DNA of 64,000 bases, from NCBI RefSeq assembly GCF_000488275.1, contig NZ_KI530762.1, positions 1,706,971 through 1,770,970 on the forward strand, read 5' to 3'. This DNA is from Acinetobacter brisouii CIP 110357 (GTDB taxonomy: Bacteria; Pseudomonadota; Gammaproteobacteria; Pseudomonadales; Moraxellaceae). The notes beneath the pieces were generated by a model, which had not been told where the DNA came from, ran no database searches, and saw only the letters and a list, made by a program, of their open reading frames with translations. The position numbers and the translations under genes were made by a program. This document shows, piece by piece, positions 30,896 to 39,723 of this stretch; within the stretch, counting starts at the first letter, position 1, and each line of letters begins with the position of its first letter.

Positions 30896-31248
30896 GATGC
30901 TTCTCCTGACCAAGCGTGAATTCCCACGGGTTGTGTTGCTATTATGGCTGGACATATTAAGTTGAAAATGGATGATTTTTATGCAAAATTTGCTGAATTT
31001 ATGTTATTTTTTTAATCTGTTTTTCAAAACATCCGAATAAAATATTTAAAAAACCATTTTAAATCAAAATAATGAAATCTCATCAATATACATAAAATAA
31101 CCAAATCACACATATGAGATTTTCTTAAGCTCAACCATGATACTGCTTTTTCTGAAATCTTGAGCGTTTTGCTATTTTTCCAATCGCATGCTCTCGTTTT
31201 TAGTGTAAAATCGTTGTAATTTTTTGAGCATAATTTTGGGATAAGCAT
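30896..31248. other. Divergent gap between the CarO-like gene and dapD
   Basis: 353 bp, AT-rich, promoters for both sides expected. TGTAAAAT near 31205 may be the dapD -10. Nothing else stands out. Confidence 0.4.
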
Positions 31249-32070
31249 ATGTCTGAGCTTGCTACGATTATTGAACAGGCCTTTGAAAACCGTGCCAACT
31301 TTACTGCAGCAGACTGTCCTGCTGAAGTTCGCGCTGCTGTTGAGCAAGCGATTCAAGGTTTAGACAACGGTAGCCTTCGTGTTGCAGAAAAAATTGAAGG
31401 TGAGTGGGTTGTTCACCAATGGTTAAAAAAAGCTGTGCTTTTATCATTCAAATTGAATGACAACAAACCAATCGAATCTTGCGACCTTCGTTTCTACGAC
31501 AAAGTAGACACTAAATTCAAAGGTTGGACTGAAGAACAATTTAAACAAGCTGGCGTACGTGTTGTACCACCAGCAGTTGCACGTCGTGGTAGCTTCCAGG
31601 CGAAAAATGTCGTGCTTATGCCTTCTTATGTGAACATCGGTGCATACGTTGACGAAGGTACAATGGTTGATACATGGGCGACTGTAGGTTCATGTGCACA
31701 AATTGGTAAAAACGTACACTTGTCTGGCGGCGTAGGGATTGGTGGTGTTCTTGAGCCACTTCAAGCAAACCCAACCATCATTGAAGATAACTGTTTCATC
31801 GGTGCACGTTCTGAAATCGTTGAAGGCGTGATCGTTGAAGAAGGTTCTGTGATTTCTATGGGCGTGTTTATTGGTCAGTCAACCAAAATTTATGACCGCG
31901 CAACTGGCGAAATCCACTACGGCCGTGTACCAGCAGGTTCTGTTGTTGTTGCAGGTAGCCTTCCATCTAAATGCGGTACTTACAGCCTTTACGCTGCAAT
32001 CATCGTGAAAAAAGTTGATGCGCAAACTCGTGCAAAAACCAGCTTGAACGATTTGCTTCGCGACGAGTAA
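31249..32070 (+). CDS. dapD: Tetrahydrodipicolinate N-succinyltransferase
   Basis: Lysine and diaminopimelate synthesis by the succinylase route. It is 273 residues (E. coli 274). A helical N-terminal domain is followed by a left-handed beta helix of hexapeptide repeats ([52 protein letters not shown]). GGGAT lies upstream of the ATG. Confidence 0.96.
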   Translation: MSELATIIEQAFENRANFTAADCPAEVRAAVEQAIQGLDNGSLRVAEKIEGEWVVHQWLKKAVLLSFKLNDNKPIESCDLRFYDKVDTKFKGWTEEQFKQAGVRVVPPAVARRGSFQAKNVVLMPSYVNIGAYVDEGTMVDTWATVGSCAQIGKNVHLSGGVGIGGVLEPLQANPTIIEDNCFIGARSEIVEGVIVEEGSVISMGVFIGQSTKIYDRATGEIHYGRVPAGSVVVAGSLPSKCGTYSLYAAIIVKKVDAQTRAKTSLNDLLRDE

Positions 32071-32083
32071 TCTCTAAACTGTT

Positions 32084-32121
32084 GAGGAACTTAACCTGTT
32101 CCTCGGAGCTTCATTCGCTCC
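32084..32121 (+). other. Two small hairpins downstream of dapD
   Basis: GAGGAAC (32084-32090) pairs with GTTCCTC (32098-32104), and GGAGC (32105-32109) pairs with GCTCC (32117-32121), immediately before the terminator. They may protect the 3' end of the dapD mRNA. Confidence 0.5.
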
Positions 32122-32124
32122 TCG

Positions 32125-32162
32125 TCTCTACGGTTGTAAAATCGTAGAGATTTTTGTTTTTT
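32125..32162 (+). terminator. Terminator of dapD
   Basis: TCTCTACG pairs with CGTAGAGA across a 10-nt loop, followed by TTTTTGTTTTTTT. Confidence 0.8.
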
Positions 32163-32184
32163 TAAATACTGTGGTTATTTTGCT

Positions 32185-32895
32185 ATGAATCCGCTTCGCT
32201 CCTCTCAGATTCCTGTGACTGATCCTGCTGCAGGCTTACGTATTACCGAGATTTTCTATTCACTGCAAGGTGAAGCGAATACCGCAGGATTGCCCACGGT
32301 TTTTATCCGTTTGACAGGCTGCCCACTGCGTTGCACCTATTGTGATACCACCTATTCATTTGAAGGTGGCGAACGCTGGTCACTGGACAAAATTATTGAA
32401 ACAGCCCAAGCCTATCAAACCCCATATATCTGTGTGACTGGTGGTGAACCACTGGCACAGCCCAACTGCATCGCCTTACTGAATCGCTTGTGTGAACTAG
32501 GTTTTGAAGTATCTTTAGAAACCAGTGGTGCATTAGATGTCAGTAAAGTCGATCAGCGCGTATCCAAAGTCCTTGATTTAAAAACCCCAACTTCGGGTGA
32601 GGCACACCGCAATTTGCTCAGCAATCTGGATCTGCTTACGACCAAGGATCAAATCAAGTTTGTGATTTGTAACCGTGAAGATTATGAATGGTCAAAGCAA
32701 CAGCTTGCAGAGTATCAACTCCAGCAAAAAGTCAGTACCGTTTGGTTCTCCCCTGCTTTTGCTGTCGAAAAAGGCAATGCCAAATTGCCACGCTTTGCCC
32801 GTGATCTGGCACAGTGGATTTTAGATGATCATTTACCTGTACGTTTTCAGTTACAACTACATAAACTGTTGTGGCAAGATGAAACAGGTCGTTAA
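32185..32895 (+). CDS. queE: 7-carboxy-7-deazaguanine synthase
   Basis: A radical SAM enzyme of queuosine synthesis. It is 236 residues, with the cluster motif CPLRCTYC (C-x3-C-x2-C) near residue 48 and VTGGEPLAQP for SAM and substrate. FYSLQGEANTAGLPTVFIRL precedes the motif as in family members. queC follows, so this is a two-gene queuosine unit. Confidence 0.94.
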   Translation: MNPLRSSQIPVTDPAAGLRITEIFYSLQGEANTAGLPTVFIRLTGCPLRCTYCDTTYSFEGGERWSLDKIIETAQAYQTPYICVTGGEPLAQPNCIALLNRLCELGFEVSLETSGALDVSKVDQRVSKVLDLKTPTSGEAHRNLLSNLDLLTTKDQIKFVICNREDYEWSKQQLAEYQLQQKVSTVWFSPAFAVEKGNAKLPRFARDLAQWILDDHLPVRFQLQLHKLLWQDETGR

Positions 32896-32917
32896 TTAAA
32901 TTTTTTGGAGAATGAAT

Positions 32918-33589
32918 ATGCGCCCTCGCGCCATAGTTTTATTATCTGGTGGTTTAGACTCAACTACTTGTTTAGCTTGGGCGCAAGCACGATATGAATG
33001 TATTGCCCTGAGCTTTCAGTACGGACAACGCTCAAGCACCGAACTTGATGCTGCCAAAGCTCTAGCACAGCGTTCAGGCGTAGAACATCGTATTATCAAT
33101 ATTGATTTGGGTAATCTCGGTGGTTCGGCACTCACTGACCATAACATTGCGGTTCCAGAACAGGCTCAGGAAGGTATTCCTGTCACTTATGTTCCAGCAC
33201 GTAACACGATTTTCCTGTCTTACGCACTTGCTGCGGCAGAAGTTTTTGGCGCTGAAGCCATTGTGATTGGCGTAAATGCTGTAGATTACTCAGGTTATCC
33301 TGACTGCCGCCCTGAGTTTATTGACGCGTTTGCACAACTTGCAAGCCTCGCGACCAAAGCTGGGGTTGAAGGAAAACCACTTAAAATTGAAACACCTCTG
33401 TTACATTTATCTAAAGGGAATATAATACGTTTAGGTCTTGAACATGGTGTAGACTACAGTCAAACAGTGTCTTGCTATCAAGCTGACGACCAGGGACGTG
33501 CTTGTGGTAAATGCGATAGCTGCCGCTTACGTAAAGAAGGTTTTGCTCAGGCAGGCGTTGAAGACCCAACACGTTACGTACCTCAATAA
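32918..33589 (+). CDS. queC: 7-cyano-7-deazaguanine (preQ0) synthase
   Basis: Turns CDG and ammonia into preQ0 with ATP. PP-loop LSGGLDSTT near the N-terminus, [15 protein letters not shown], and four C-terminal zinc cysteines (SCYQ, CGKCDSC). GGAG at 32907-32910 gives normal spacing to ATG 32918 (7 nt) but not to ATG 32912 (1 nt), so I use 32918 (223 residues). Confidence 0.95.
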   Translation: MRPRAIVLLSGGLDSTTCLAWAQARYECIALSFQYGQRSSTELDAAKALAQRSGVEHRIINIDLGNLGGSALTDHNIAVPEQAQEGIPVTYVPARNTIFLSYALAAAEVFGAEAIVIGVNAVDYSGYPDCRPEFIDAFAQLASLATKAGVEGKPLKIETPLLHLSKGNIIRLGLEHGVDYSQTVSCYQADDQGRACGKCDSCRLRKEGFAQAGVEDPTRYVPQ

Positions 33590-33601
33590 AAGGCAGGTTA
33601 T

Positions 33602-34006
33602 ATGAAATTCTTAAATTCAAAACTGATTGTTTCTACTCTTTTTTCTGCATTGGCATTTACAGCAACAATGTCTCATGCAGCACAAGATCCGTCAAAAAGC
33701 ACCAACGTTCGTGCAACCCTAATTAGCAACTGTAAAGAAAGTGCAGGTAAAGGCGGCAAACTGACTGCAGCAGAAACCAATAAGTTTTGTACATGCCAAG
33801 TCGATGCTGAAGGTCGCTTGACCAAAGCTCAAGAATGGCAAATTATTAGCACCGTTAACCAAAAGAAAAGCCCAAGCTCACTTCCTTTTATTCAACAACA
33901 AAACAAAGCTGTCCAAGCTTGTTTTGGTCCACAGTTGACTGCAAAGTTAAAATCTTTGTCTGAAGAAGCCATGAAAAATGCGCAACAAGCAGAACAAAAG
34001 AAGTAA
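33602..34006 (+). CDS. Exported small protein, function unknown
   Basis: 134 residues with a signal peptide (about 1-26, cleavage after SHA), then a short mature protein with four cysteines in two areas (NCKES, FCTCQ, ACFGP) and a Lys/Gln-rich C-terminus. The cysteines suggest one or two disulfides. It follows queC by 12 bp and has its own terminator. I do not recognise a family with certainty. Confidence 0.7.
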   Translation: MKFLNSKLIVSTLFSALAFTATMSHAAQDPSKSTNVRATLISNCKESAGKGGKLTAAETNKFCTCQVDAEGRLTKAQEWQIISTVNQKKSPSSLPFIQQQNKAVQACFGPQLTAKLKSLSEEAMKNAQQAEQKK

Positions 34007-34031
34007 GACATCACAGTTAAGTGATTCTATT

Positions 34032-34061
34032 AACTAGCCACATCATGTGGCTAGTTTTTTT
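34032..34061 (+). terminator. Terminator after the exported protein
   Basis: AACTAGCCACA-TCA-TGTGGCTAGTT followed by five T. Confidence 0.85.
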
Positions 34062-34100
34062 ATGGGGTCACCTATTTTCAACGCAGGTAGAACATAAATC

Positions 34101-34793
34101 ATGCAAATGCTATGGAATGCCAACGCCCAGAACAAAAAATTTGTCGCTGCTTATAGTGGAGGTAAAGACAGCAGCCTTGCTCTCTTTAAAGCCATGCAAA
34201 TGGGTGAAGCGATAGGTTTAATTGTGATGCTAGAAGAGCAAGGACTCAAATCACGTTCACATGGTATGTCACTCGAGATTATCCATGCGCAAGCCGATGC
34301 TATTGGGTTACCTATTTTGACGGCTTGTGCAACATGGCAAAACTATGAAGCACAGTTTATCGAACTACTTAACCAGCAAAAAACATTGGGTGCAGAAGTT
34401 TTGGTCACTGGGGATATCGATTTACTCGGTCATGCAGAATGGAACCAATCCGTCTGTAATAAAAGTCAGTTAAAATTATGCATGCCTCTATGGCAAAAAC
34501 CCCGTCTCGAAATTATCCATGAATTTATAGACTTAGGCTTTCAAAGCGTTATTGTTACGGTAAACCTAGATTTAGGCATGAAAGTTGAAGATCTTGGGCG
34601 GGTTTTGACTACCCAGTATGTAGAAGAACTTTGTGCGCGTGGCATTGATCCCTGTGGTGAAGCGGGTGAATTTCATACCACGGTGATTGATGGCCCAATC
34701 TTTAAAAAAGCACTTTCAATTCGCAAAGGTGATATTCTGTATCACAACAATTATGCGTTTTTGCCCCTTACATTAGAACATCATGAAATTTAA
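34101..34793 (+). CDS. PP-loop ATPase, diphthine-ammonia ligase-like family
   Basis: A 230-residue N-type ATP pyrophosphatase. AYSGGKDSSLALFKAM is the PP-loop (residues about 15-30), and CGEAGEFHTTVIDGPIF near residue 195 is the second family hallmark. Eukaryotic relatives make diphthamide, but bacteria lack that target, so the substrate is unknown. bcp follows 9 bp later. Confidence 0.8.
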   Translation: MQMLWNANAQNKKFVAAYSGGKDSSLALFKAMQMGEAIGLIVMLEEQGLKSRSHGMSLEIIHAQADAIGLPILTACATWQNYEAQFIELLNQQKTLGAEVLVTGDIDLLGHAEWNQSVCNKSQLKLCMPLWQKPRLEIIHEFIDLGFQSVIVTVNLDLGMKVEDLGRVLTTQYVEELCARGIDPCGEAGEFHTTVIDGPIFKKALSIRKGDILYHNNYAFLPLTLEHHEI

Positions 34794-34802
34794 GGACAGA
34801 TA

Positions 34803-35264
34803 ATGACTGACAGCATTCAACTTCCAAATCAAGCCTTTCCTACCACAACAGGTGAAATCAACTTAGCTGAAGTTGCATCAGAATGGTTAATTGTTTATTT
34901 TTACCCTAAGGATTCAACTCCAGGCTGTACCACTCAGGCTGTTGATTTTTCTTGTATTCAAGACCAGTTTACTGAACAAGGTGCAACGATTATTGGGATT
35001 TCACGTGATTCGGTAAAATCGCACCAAAACTTTACTGAAAAGCAGGCTCTCAAAATCAATCTGATCAGCGATAAAGAAGAAGTTTTATGCCAACACTTCG
35101 ATGTCATTAAAGAAAAAAATATGTATGGCAAAAAGGTCATGGGCATTGAACGCTCTACCTTTATTTTTCATAACGGCAAGTTAGTAAAAGAATACCGTAA
35201 GGTGAAAGCTGCAGGTCATGCCGAACAAGTACTTGCCGATCTTAAAGCACTCAAAGCGGCATAA
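34803..35264 (+). CDS. bcp: Peroxiredoxin, Bcp/PrxQ type
   Basis: A thiol peroxidase that reduces H2O2 and organic peroxides. It is 153 residues; YPKDSTPGCTTQAVDF carries the peroxidatic Cys. The E. coli resolving Cys lies five residues on, and here that position is Val; another Cys lies nine residues after the first (DFSC) and one at LCQHF. So it is either a one-Cys type or uses a different partner. It is co-directional with the PP-loop gene. Confidence 0.9.
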   Translation: MTDSIQLPNQAFPTTTGEINLAEVASEWLIVYFYPKDSTPGCTTQAVDFSCIQDQFTEQGATIIGISRDSVKSHQNFTEKQALKINLISDKEEVLCQHFDVIKEKNMYGKKVMGIERSTFIFHNGKLVKEYRKVKAAGHAEQVLADLKALKAA

Positions 35265-35269
35265 AAAAT

Positions 35270-35299
35270 AATAGCTAGCAGTAATGCTAGCTATTTTTT
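35270..35299. terminator. Bidirectional terminator, bcp / nadM
   Basis: AATAGCTAGCA-GTAA-TGCTAGCTATT with T on one side and A on the other, between convergent genes; its right edge overlaps the nadM stop. Confidence 0.85.
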
Positions 35300-35864
35300 A
35301 AAAACTGCTACTGTCTTGCCGTGTAAAACGCTGTTTTAGCTCATCATAAACAGGCGTATTTTGAAATTGCTGTAAAAACTCAATCGTACCTTGCGGAAAA
35401 TATTGGGTTTGAATTTCACCACGATAATATGCTTCACGCATTGGTGTTGCCGAAATCGAATTTTTTAAACTTTCGAGCTCGACCAAAGTCCAGTCTGGAA
35501 ACAATTGTAAATAGTACGACGAGTCATCTTTAAAGTGACCAATCAGTCCAATGCTCGCCTGCACTGGTGTATTGGCTGCCACCAGATCTTTGACCAATTT
35601 CACCCATTTCTGATCATCATAGACATCAACAACATGCACAAAAACAATACGTTGTTGATCTTCCTGAGAAAAATTCGACAAGATCATCTGTTCACGTTCT
35701 TGAGCAAGAAACGGGTTTTTGATACTGCGCTCGGCCTGAGCCGAACCTAAAGCAATAATCACCTTCTGGCTTTGTTGCAATGCAATCTGAATAGTCTGCA
35801 TATGCGCCAGATGAAATGGTTGAAAACGCCCAATGAAAACAAGATAATCAAAACGATACATCAT
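35298..35864 (-). CDS. nadM: Nicotinamide-nucleotide adenylyltransferase, NadM type
   Basis: Makes NAD from NMN and ATP. It is 188 residues of nucleotidyltransferase fold: FIGRFQPFHLAH (HxxH motif, residues about 10-21) and ISATPMREAYY near residue 140 (the ISxTxxR element). The Nudix domain often fused in bacterial NadM is missing; this is a stand-alone adenylyltransferase. Acinetobacter is known to use NadM-type enzymes in salvage. Start could be the first or second of two adjacent Met codons. Confidence 0.85.
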   Translation of the reverse strand: MMYRFDYLVFIGRFQPFHLAHMQTIQIALQQSQKVIIALGSAQAERSIKNPFLAQEREQMILSNFSQEDQQRIVFVHVVDVYDDQKWVKLVKDLVAANTPVQASIGLIGHFKDDSSYYLQLFPDWTLVELESLKNSISATPMREAYYRGEIQTQYFPQGTIEFLQQFQNTPVYDELKQRFTRQDSSSF

Positions 35865-35979
35865 AGGATATCAATAATTAAACCAAGGGATGGTGAAGTG
35901 CAATGATAAAGAATCAGCGTGAAGCATAACAATTTACCTTCTGAAAATCACCAAATACTGTAAATAAAGGATATGAATA

Positions 35980-36831
35980 ATGACACTCACTTGTTTAACA
36001 CAGCCCCATCAGCATTTACAGGCAAGCCTTGAACATGGCGTACTCACTCTCGCCATTGACCGTGCGATTGCCAAAAATGCGATTTATAGCGGGTTATATT
36101 TATGGATTGCTCAGGCTTTAGACCAAGCCAATGTCAGTGATGAAGTTCGTGTAGTTGTTTTACGCGGCGCAGGCGATGACTTTACCGCAGGCAATGACAT
36201 GCAGGATTTTTTAGATTCCCTGCAAAACCCGATCAGCACCAGTGCGGCAGAACAACCACCTTTTATCTTGCTCAAATCTGCAGCCAAACTCTCTAAACCG
36301 CTGATTGTTGCCGTCAAAGGTGTGGCAATTGGTATTGGTGTCACCCTACTCTTACATGCAGACTTGGTCTATGCCGATGAATCTGCTGTGTTTCAACTAC
36401 CATTTGTCAGCCTTGGACTATCACCAGAAGGTGGTGCAAGCAAACTTTTGCAGCAACAAGTGGGCTATCATCATGCCGCAGAACTTTTGCTGACCGCACA
36501 AAAATTCAATGCTCATACGGCTGAAAAATTTGGCTTAATCAATCAGGTTTTTTCCAATGAACATCTGCGCGCACCATTTCATCTAATGGCCTTGATGGAA
36601 CATCATGATGTTTATGATTTTGCGAATGAAACAGCGAAAAATATGGCAAAACTTCCAATTGCATCGCTTAAGCAAACCAAAGCACTCATGAAACAAAACC
36701 TACCTGAAATTTTGGAATGGATTGATGAAGAAGCTGAAATTTTTATGCAACGGGTCAAATCACCTGAACTGCATGAAGCGGTCAATGCTTTCTTGGAAAA
36801 GCGCGAAGCTGATTTCTCAAAATTCAACTAA
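35980..36831 (+). CDS. Enoyl-CoA hydratase/isomerase family protein
   Basis: 283 residues of crotonase fold. RAIAKNAIYSGLY, the first oxyanion loop GAGDDFTAGNDMQDF (residues about 62-76) and the second VKGVAIGIGVTLLLHAD are in place. The PFVSLGLSPEGGASKLL region suggests a hydratase/isomerase; the exact CoA substrate is unknown. AAAGGAT lies upstream of the ATG. It stands alone. Confidence 0.87.
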   Translation: MTLTCLTQPHQHLQASLEHGVLTLAIDRAIAKNAIYSGLYLWIAQALDQANVSDEVRVVVLRGAGDDFTAGNDMQDFLDSLQNPISTSAAEQPPFILLKSAAKLSKPLIVAVKGVAIGIGVTLLLHADLVYADESAVFQLPFVSLGLSPEGGASKLLQQQVGYHHAAELLLTAQKFNAHTAEKFGLINQVFSNEHLRAPFHLMALMEHHDVYDFANETAKNMAKLPIASLKQTKALMKQNLPEILEWIDEEAEIFMQRVKSPELHEAVNAFLEKREADFSKFN

Positions 36832-36842
36832 ATAGCCTCTTT

Positions 36843-36875
36843 AGGCAGCTCTTTTCTGAGCTGCCTATTTATACA
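36843..36875 (+). terminator. Hairpin after the enoyl-CoA hydratase gene
   Basis: AGGCAGCTC pairs with GAGCTGCCT across TTTTCT; the tail ATTTATA is weak. Confidence 0.55.
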
Positions 36876-36950
36876 CTACACAATCCTACATGCAACTGCG
36901 TTTAGAATAGCAGATAATATTTTCTGATTTTTTGTTGTGATATTTAAAAT

Positions 36951-37709
36951 ATGGACACTACGAAAACCACAGCCAAAGTTCGTTACCATGAGGCTGCACC
37001 TGATGATATTGATGTCAATCAGTTTAAAAAAGTCATCGAAAGTCGCCGTTCAGTGCGTAAATTTACCGATACGCCGATTCCTGCTGAAATTTTAGATGAA
37101 TGTTTAGACCTTGCACTACTTGCACCCAATTCTTCAAATTTGCAGCCGTGGATGTTTTATGTGGTGCAATCGGCTGAGAAAAAAACGCAACTGGTTAAAG
37201 CCTGTATGGGGCAACTGGCTGCTCGAACTGCGGCTGAACTGATTGTCTGCGTGGCACGTACAGATCGTATTGATGAAATGGCAAAGAAAAATCTCAGCCA
37301 GTTTCCAATGCCTAAAACACCAAAAGCAGTGCAGCAATACTATCGCTTTATTGCCTATAATTACAAAACAGGACTATTCAACAGTATTGGCAACGCCAAA
37401 AAACTGGCTTTTAGCGTTGTTCGCCAATTTACCCCTCTGCCTGTCACTGCATTTAGTCCTGCAGACCGTAAACTTTGGGCTGTTAAAAGCACTGCCCTTG
37501 CCTGTGAAAATTTAGTTTTAGCACTCCGCGCTTATGGGTTTGACAGTTGTATGATGGAAGGTTTCGATGAACCTCGCGTGCGTAAACTTTTACAGTTGGG
37601 TGATGAAGAATATCCTGTGATGGTCATCGGTGCTGGGCAACGTGCTGAAGATGGGGTGTTTTTCCCGCAGTATCGTTTTGAGCGTGAGTTATTTGTTCAG
37701 AAGGTTTAA
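36951..37709 (+). CDS. Nitroreductase family protein
   Basis: 252 residues of FMN-dependent nitroreductase fold. ESRRSVRKFTDTPIP for FMN phosphate (near residue 30), APNSSNLQPWMFYVV (about 60-74), and LVLALRAYGFDSCMMEGF near the C-terminus. It is longer than the minimal family (about 200) through a central insert (about 120-160). Physiological substrate unknown. Confidence 0.87.
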   Translation: MDTTKTTAKVRYHEAAPDDIDVNQFKKVIESRRSVRKFTDTPIPAEILDECLDLALLAPNSSNLQPWMFYVVQSAEKKTQLVKACMGQLAARTAAELIVCVARTDRIDEMAKKNLSQFPMPKTPKAVQQYYRFIAYNYKTGLFNSIGNAKKLAFSVVRQFTPLPVTAFSPADRKLWAVKSTALACENLVLALRAYGFDSCMMEGFDEPRVRKLLQLGDEEYPVMVIGAGQRAEDGVFFPQYRFERELFVQKV

Positions 37710-37865
37710 TCGAACACTTTATTATTAGCTACTCGCAGCAATTTGATACGCGTCAAAGTCATCAGCAACTGTTCGAGGCAAGGTGAAAATCGCATCGTAA
37801 AGTTTCTGCGATCAGTTTAATTGAATGATGAACTTTGCCGAGTTTTGCTGATGACAATGGTTTTG

Positions 37866-37891
37866 CCTACTTTTGCCAAAACAAAAGTAGG
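37866..37891. repeat. Intergenic hairpin, possible dispersed element
   Basis: CCTACTTTTG-CCAAAA-CAAAAGTAGG, perfect 10-bp stem, in the gap 37710-37951 between convergent genes. No T tract. The surroundings contain no gene. Confidence 0.5.
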
Positions 37892-37951
37892 ATTCAGCAA
37901 ACATTAAGCCCTAAATCAAAAATTAAATTACAAGATGGCATCTTGATAACT

Positions 37952-38269
37952 TTAATACTGAACATCCACCATTTGAATAAACTCAAAAGCAGGTTCTTCA
38001 TACGGATGACTCGTTTGTAAAGCTTGAACCACTTGCTTGGCTTGCGCTTCAGGAACAATGGTTTCTACACGCCACTCTTCAAGTTGTTCGAGCTGATCAA
38101 GTTGCCCTAAACATGGGTCTGCGCCTTTCACAGGTTTAAACTGTCCGATACCTTTGACTTGCCATGCACACTGTTCGTAGTTGCCGATACCACCTGCACC
38201 TGCAGCAAAAATGGCTTGTTTGGTCGACTCAAGATGGCTTTCAGGAACGTAGTAAATGAGTTTGAACAT
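37952..38269 (-). CDS. YqfO/NIF3-type PII-like domain protein
   Basis: 105 residues that correspond to the inserted PII/CutA-like domain of NIF3-family proteins, free-standing: KLIYYVPESHLESTKQAIFAAGAG at the start (I give only part of the pattern), IGNYEQCAWQVKGIGQF, and SHPYEEPAFEF at the end. Such short proteins are common in gamma-proteobacteria; function unknown. Confidence 0.8.
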   Translation of the reverse strand: MFKLIYYVPESHLESTKQAIFAAGAGGIGNYEQCAWQVKGIGQFKPVKGADPCLGQLDQLEQLEEWRVETIVPEAQAKQVVQALQTSHPYEEPAFEFIQMVDVQY

Positions 38270-38311
38270 AATAATTAATCTAAATAACTAAGGGTTCTAA
38301 AATTATTTATT

Positions 38312-38869
38312 TTATATATCAGAAAAACCAAATTCAAATCCAGTTAATATTTTACTTTTCTTATTGAACTTATAGAGCGCGTAATAAGATGGCATATAAT
38401 TATTTTTCAAAATAGGATAATCTCGATCTTCTGTGTAATATTTTAATATGAGTGAATCTTTGTCATTATATTGATTTGTTGGAACACCCATTTTTTTAAT
38501 AAAATCAGCATAATGTATACCAATAAAATTTTGATTTTGTGTAATAAATTTTTCAACATTCAACTTATTAATAAGCCTACCATATGCTACTCTATTTGGA
38601 GTAGTCACTGTTATTCGCTGTACATTCAAACTAGATCCACCACAACAGAAATCCAAAATTAAAATTTGATCATTATTTTTATTAGAAAAATAAATTTTCT
38701 CTCCTGATAATTCAAACTTTATATTTTTATTATAAAATTTAGACTTTTCAAAATTTTGCGCTATTTTAATATTATGGCTAATAACATCTTGATCAAATTT
38801 AAAATGATTATCTTGGGCTTTAATATTAAAGCTAAAAAAGAACAATCCAATTAAAATAATTTTTCTCAT
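38312..38869 (-). CDS. AT-rich orphan gene, exported protein
   Basis: 185 residues with a signal peptide (MRKIILIGLFFFSFNIKAQ) and an Asn/Lys/Phe/Tyr-rich mature part. The DNA is far richer in A and T than the neighbours, suggesting transfer from elsewhere. CCGG and two adjacent Cys (DFCCGG) are the only distinctive points. No domain recognised. Confidence 0.65.
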   Translation of the reverse strand: MRKIILIGLFFFSFNIKAQDNHFKFDQDVISHNIKIAQNFEKSKFYNKNIKFELSGEKIYFSNKNNDQILILDFCCGGSSLNVQRITVTTPNRVAYGRLINKLNVEKFITQNQNFIGIHYADFIKKMGVPTNQYNDKDSLILKYYTEDRDYPILKNNYMPSYYALYKFNKKSKILTGFEFGFSDI

Positions 38870-38915
38870 ATTCGTCTCACTTCTTAAAGTTCAAATAATT
38901 TCACTTCGTAAATTT

Positions 38916-39608
38916 TTATAAATCAGTTATAGACATCAATTCTTTGTGAATCACATAAAGCTTTGCATAAGCATCTATTGCATTATGAATATCTTGCTTA
39001 ATGGTCAAAAAATCAGGTTCCGGTGTAGTTCGGCTTCTTAAGTCTTCAATCATGGCATCTGTTAAATGTAATGATAAAGCCTGTGGTGTCCATAAATCAT
39101 CTAAAGAATCTTGTAGAGTTTTTACTGATTTTTTATGAATAAAGCATAATAAATTGAACTGTGTAGTGATTAATACTCGTAATGTTTTTTCAATATCTGA
39201 CGTCAATTCAGCCACACAATCAAATGACTGAATCGCCCCATAAAGTTGACAAAATCCCTCTACACGTTTATCAACTTTAGACAAACTTCCCAAAGTACCA
39301 CCAAAATTCAAAGCTTGTGGCAGCAGCAATCTAAATAGCTCAGTTCGTGCTTGTTTTAAGCTTTCAATGGTTTGATGTGCCTCATCTTTTAGCTCTCTAA
39401 GCTTCACTGCATTCCCTGCAATCGAAAACTCTTGAATTTCCGAAGAAAAATAAATGATTAAACTTAATACTATGCCACCCAAAACCAATGCTACAAACTC
39501 CGATCCTGCAAGCTTTCCAATGAACAGTAACCATACTGCTCCACCAATACAAAATAAACTCAGAGAAATACCGAGAAAAATTGAAATGCCTGATTTTTTT
39601 GATGACAT
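38916..39608 (-). CDS. Membrane protein of unknown function
   Basis: 230 residues. Two hydrophobic spans at about 8-30 and 35-53, then a long soluble helical domain (about 60-230) with KLRELKDEAHQTIESLKQA likely coiled coil. AT-rich, but less so than 38312-38869. It lies between that gene and purL and points the same way. No function can be assigned. Confidence 0.65.
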   Translation of the reverse strand: MSSKKSGISIFLGISLSLFCIGGAVWLLFIGKLAGSEFVALVLGGIVLSLIIYFSSEIQEFSIAGNAVKLRELKDEAHQTIESLKQARTELFRLLLPQALNFGGTLGSLSKVDKRVEGFCQLYGAIQSFDCVAELTSDIEKTLRVLITTQFNLLCFIHKKSVKTLQDSLDDLWTPQALSLHLTDAMIEDLRSRTTPEPDFLTIKQDIHNAIDAYAKLYVIHKELMSITDL

Positions 39609-39677
39609 ATTTTTTATTTTCCAATTTACAAATTTAGTTAATCAACAGTCTCAGCATAAACTGATTTACTGGCAAAG

Positions 39678-39703
39678 AAAAAGCCACCTTACGGTGGCTT
39701 TTT
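39678..39703 (-). terminator. Terminator of purL
   Basis: AAAAAGCCACC-TTAC-GGTGGCTTTTT. Symmetric, so it works both ways; on the minus strand it follows the purL stop by 20 bp. Confidence 0.88.
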
Positions 39704-39723
39704 GAACTTGGCTAAATCAACAA

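Noticed and set aside
31024..31356. Minus-strand frame across the dapD start
   Set aside because: Low-complexity AT-rich sequence that runs into conserved dapD codons on the other strand.
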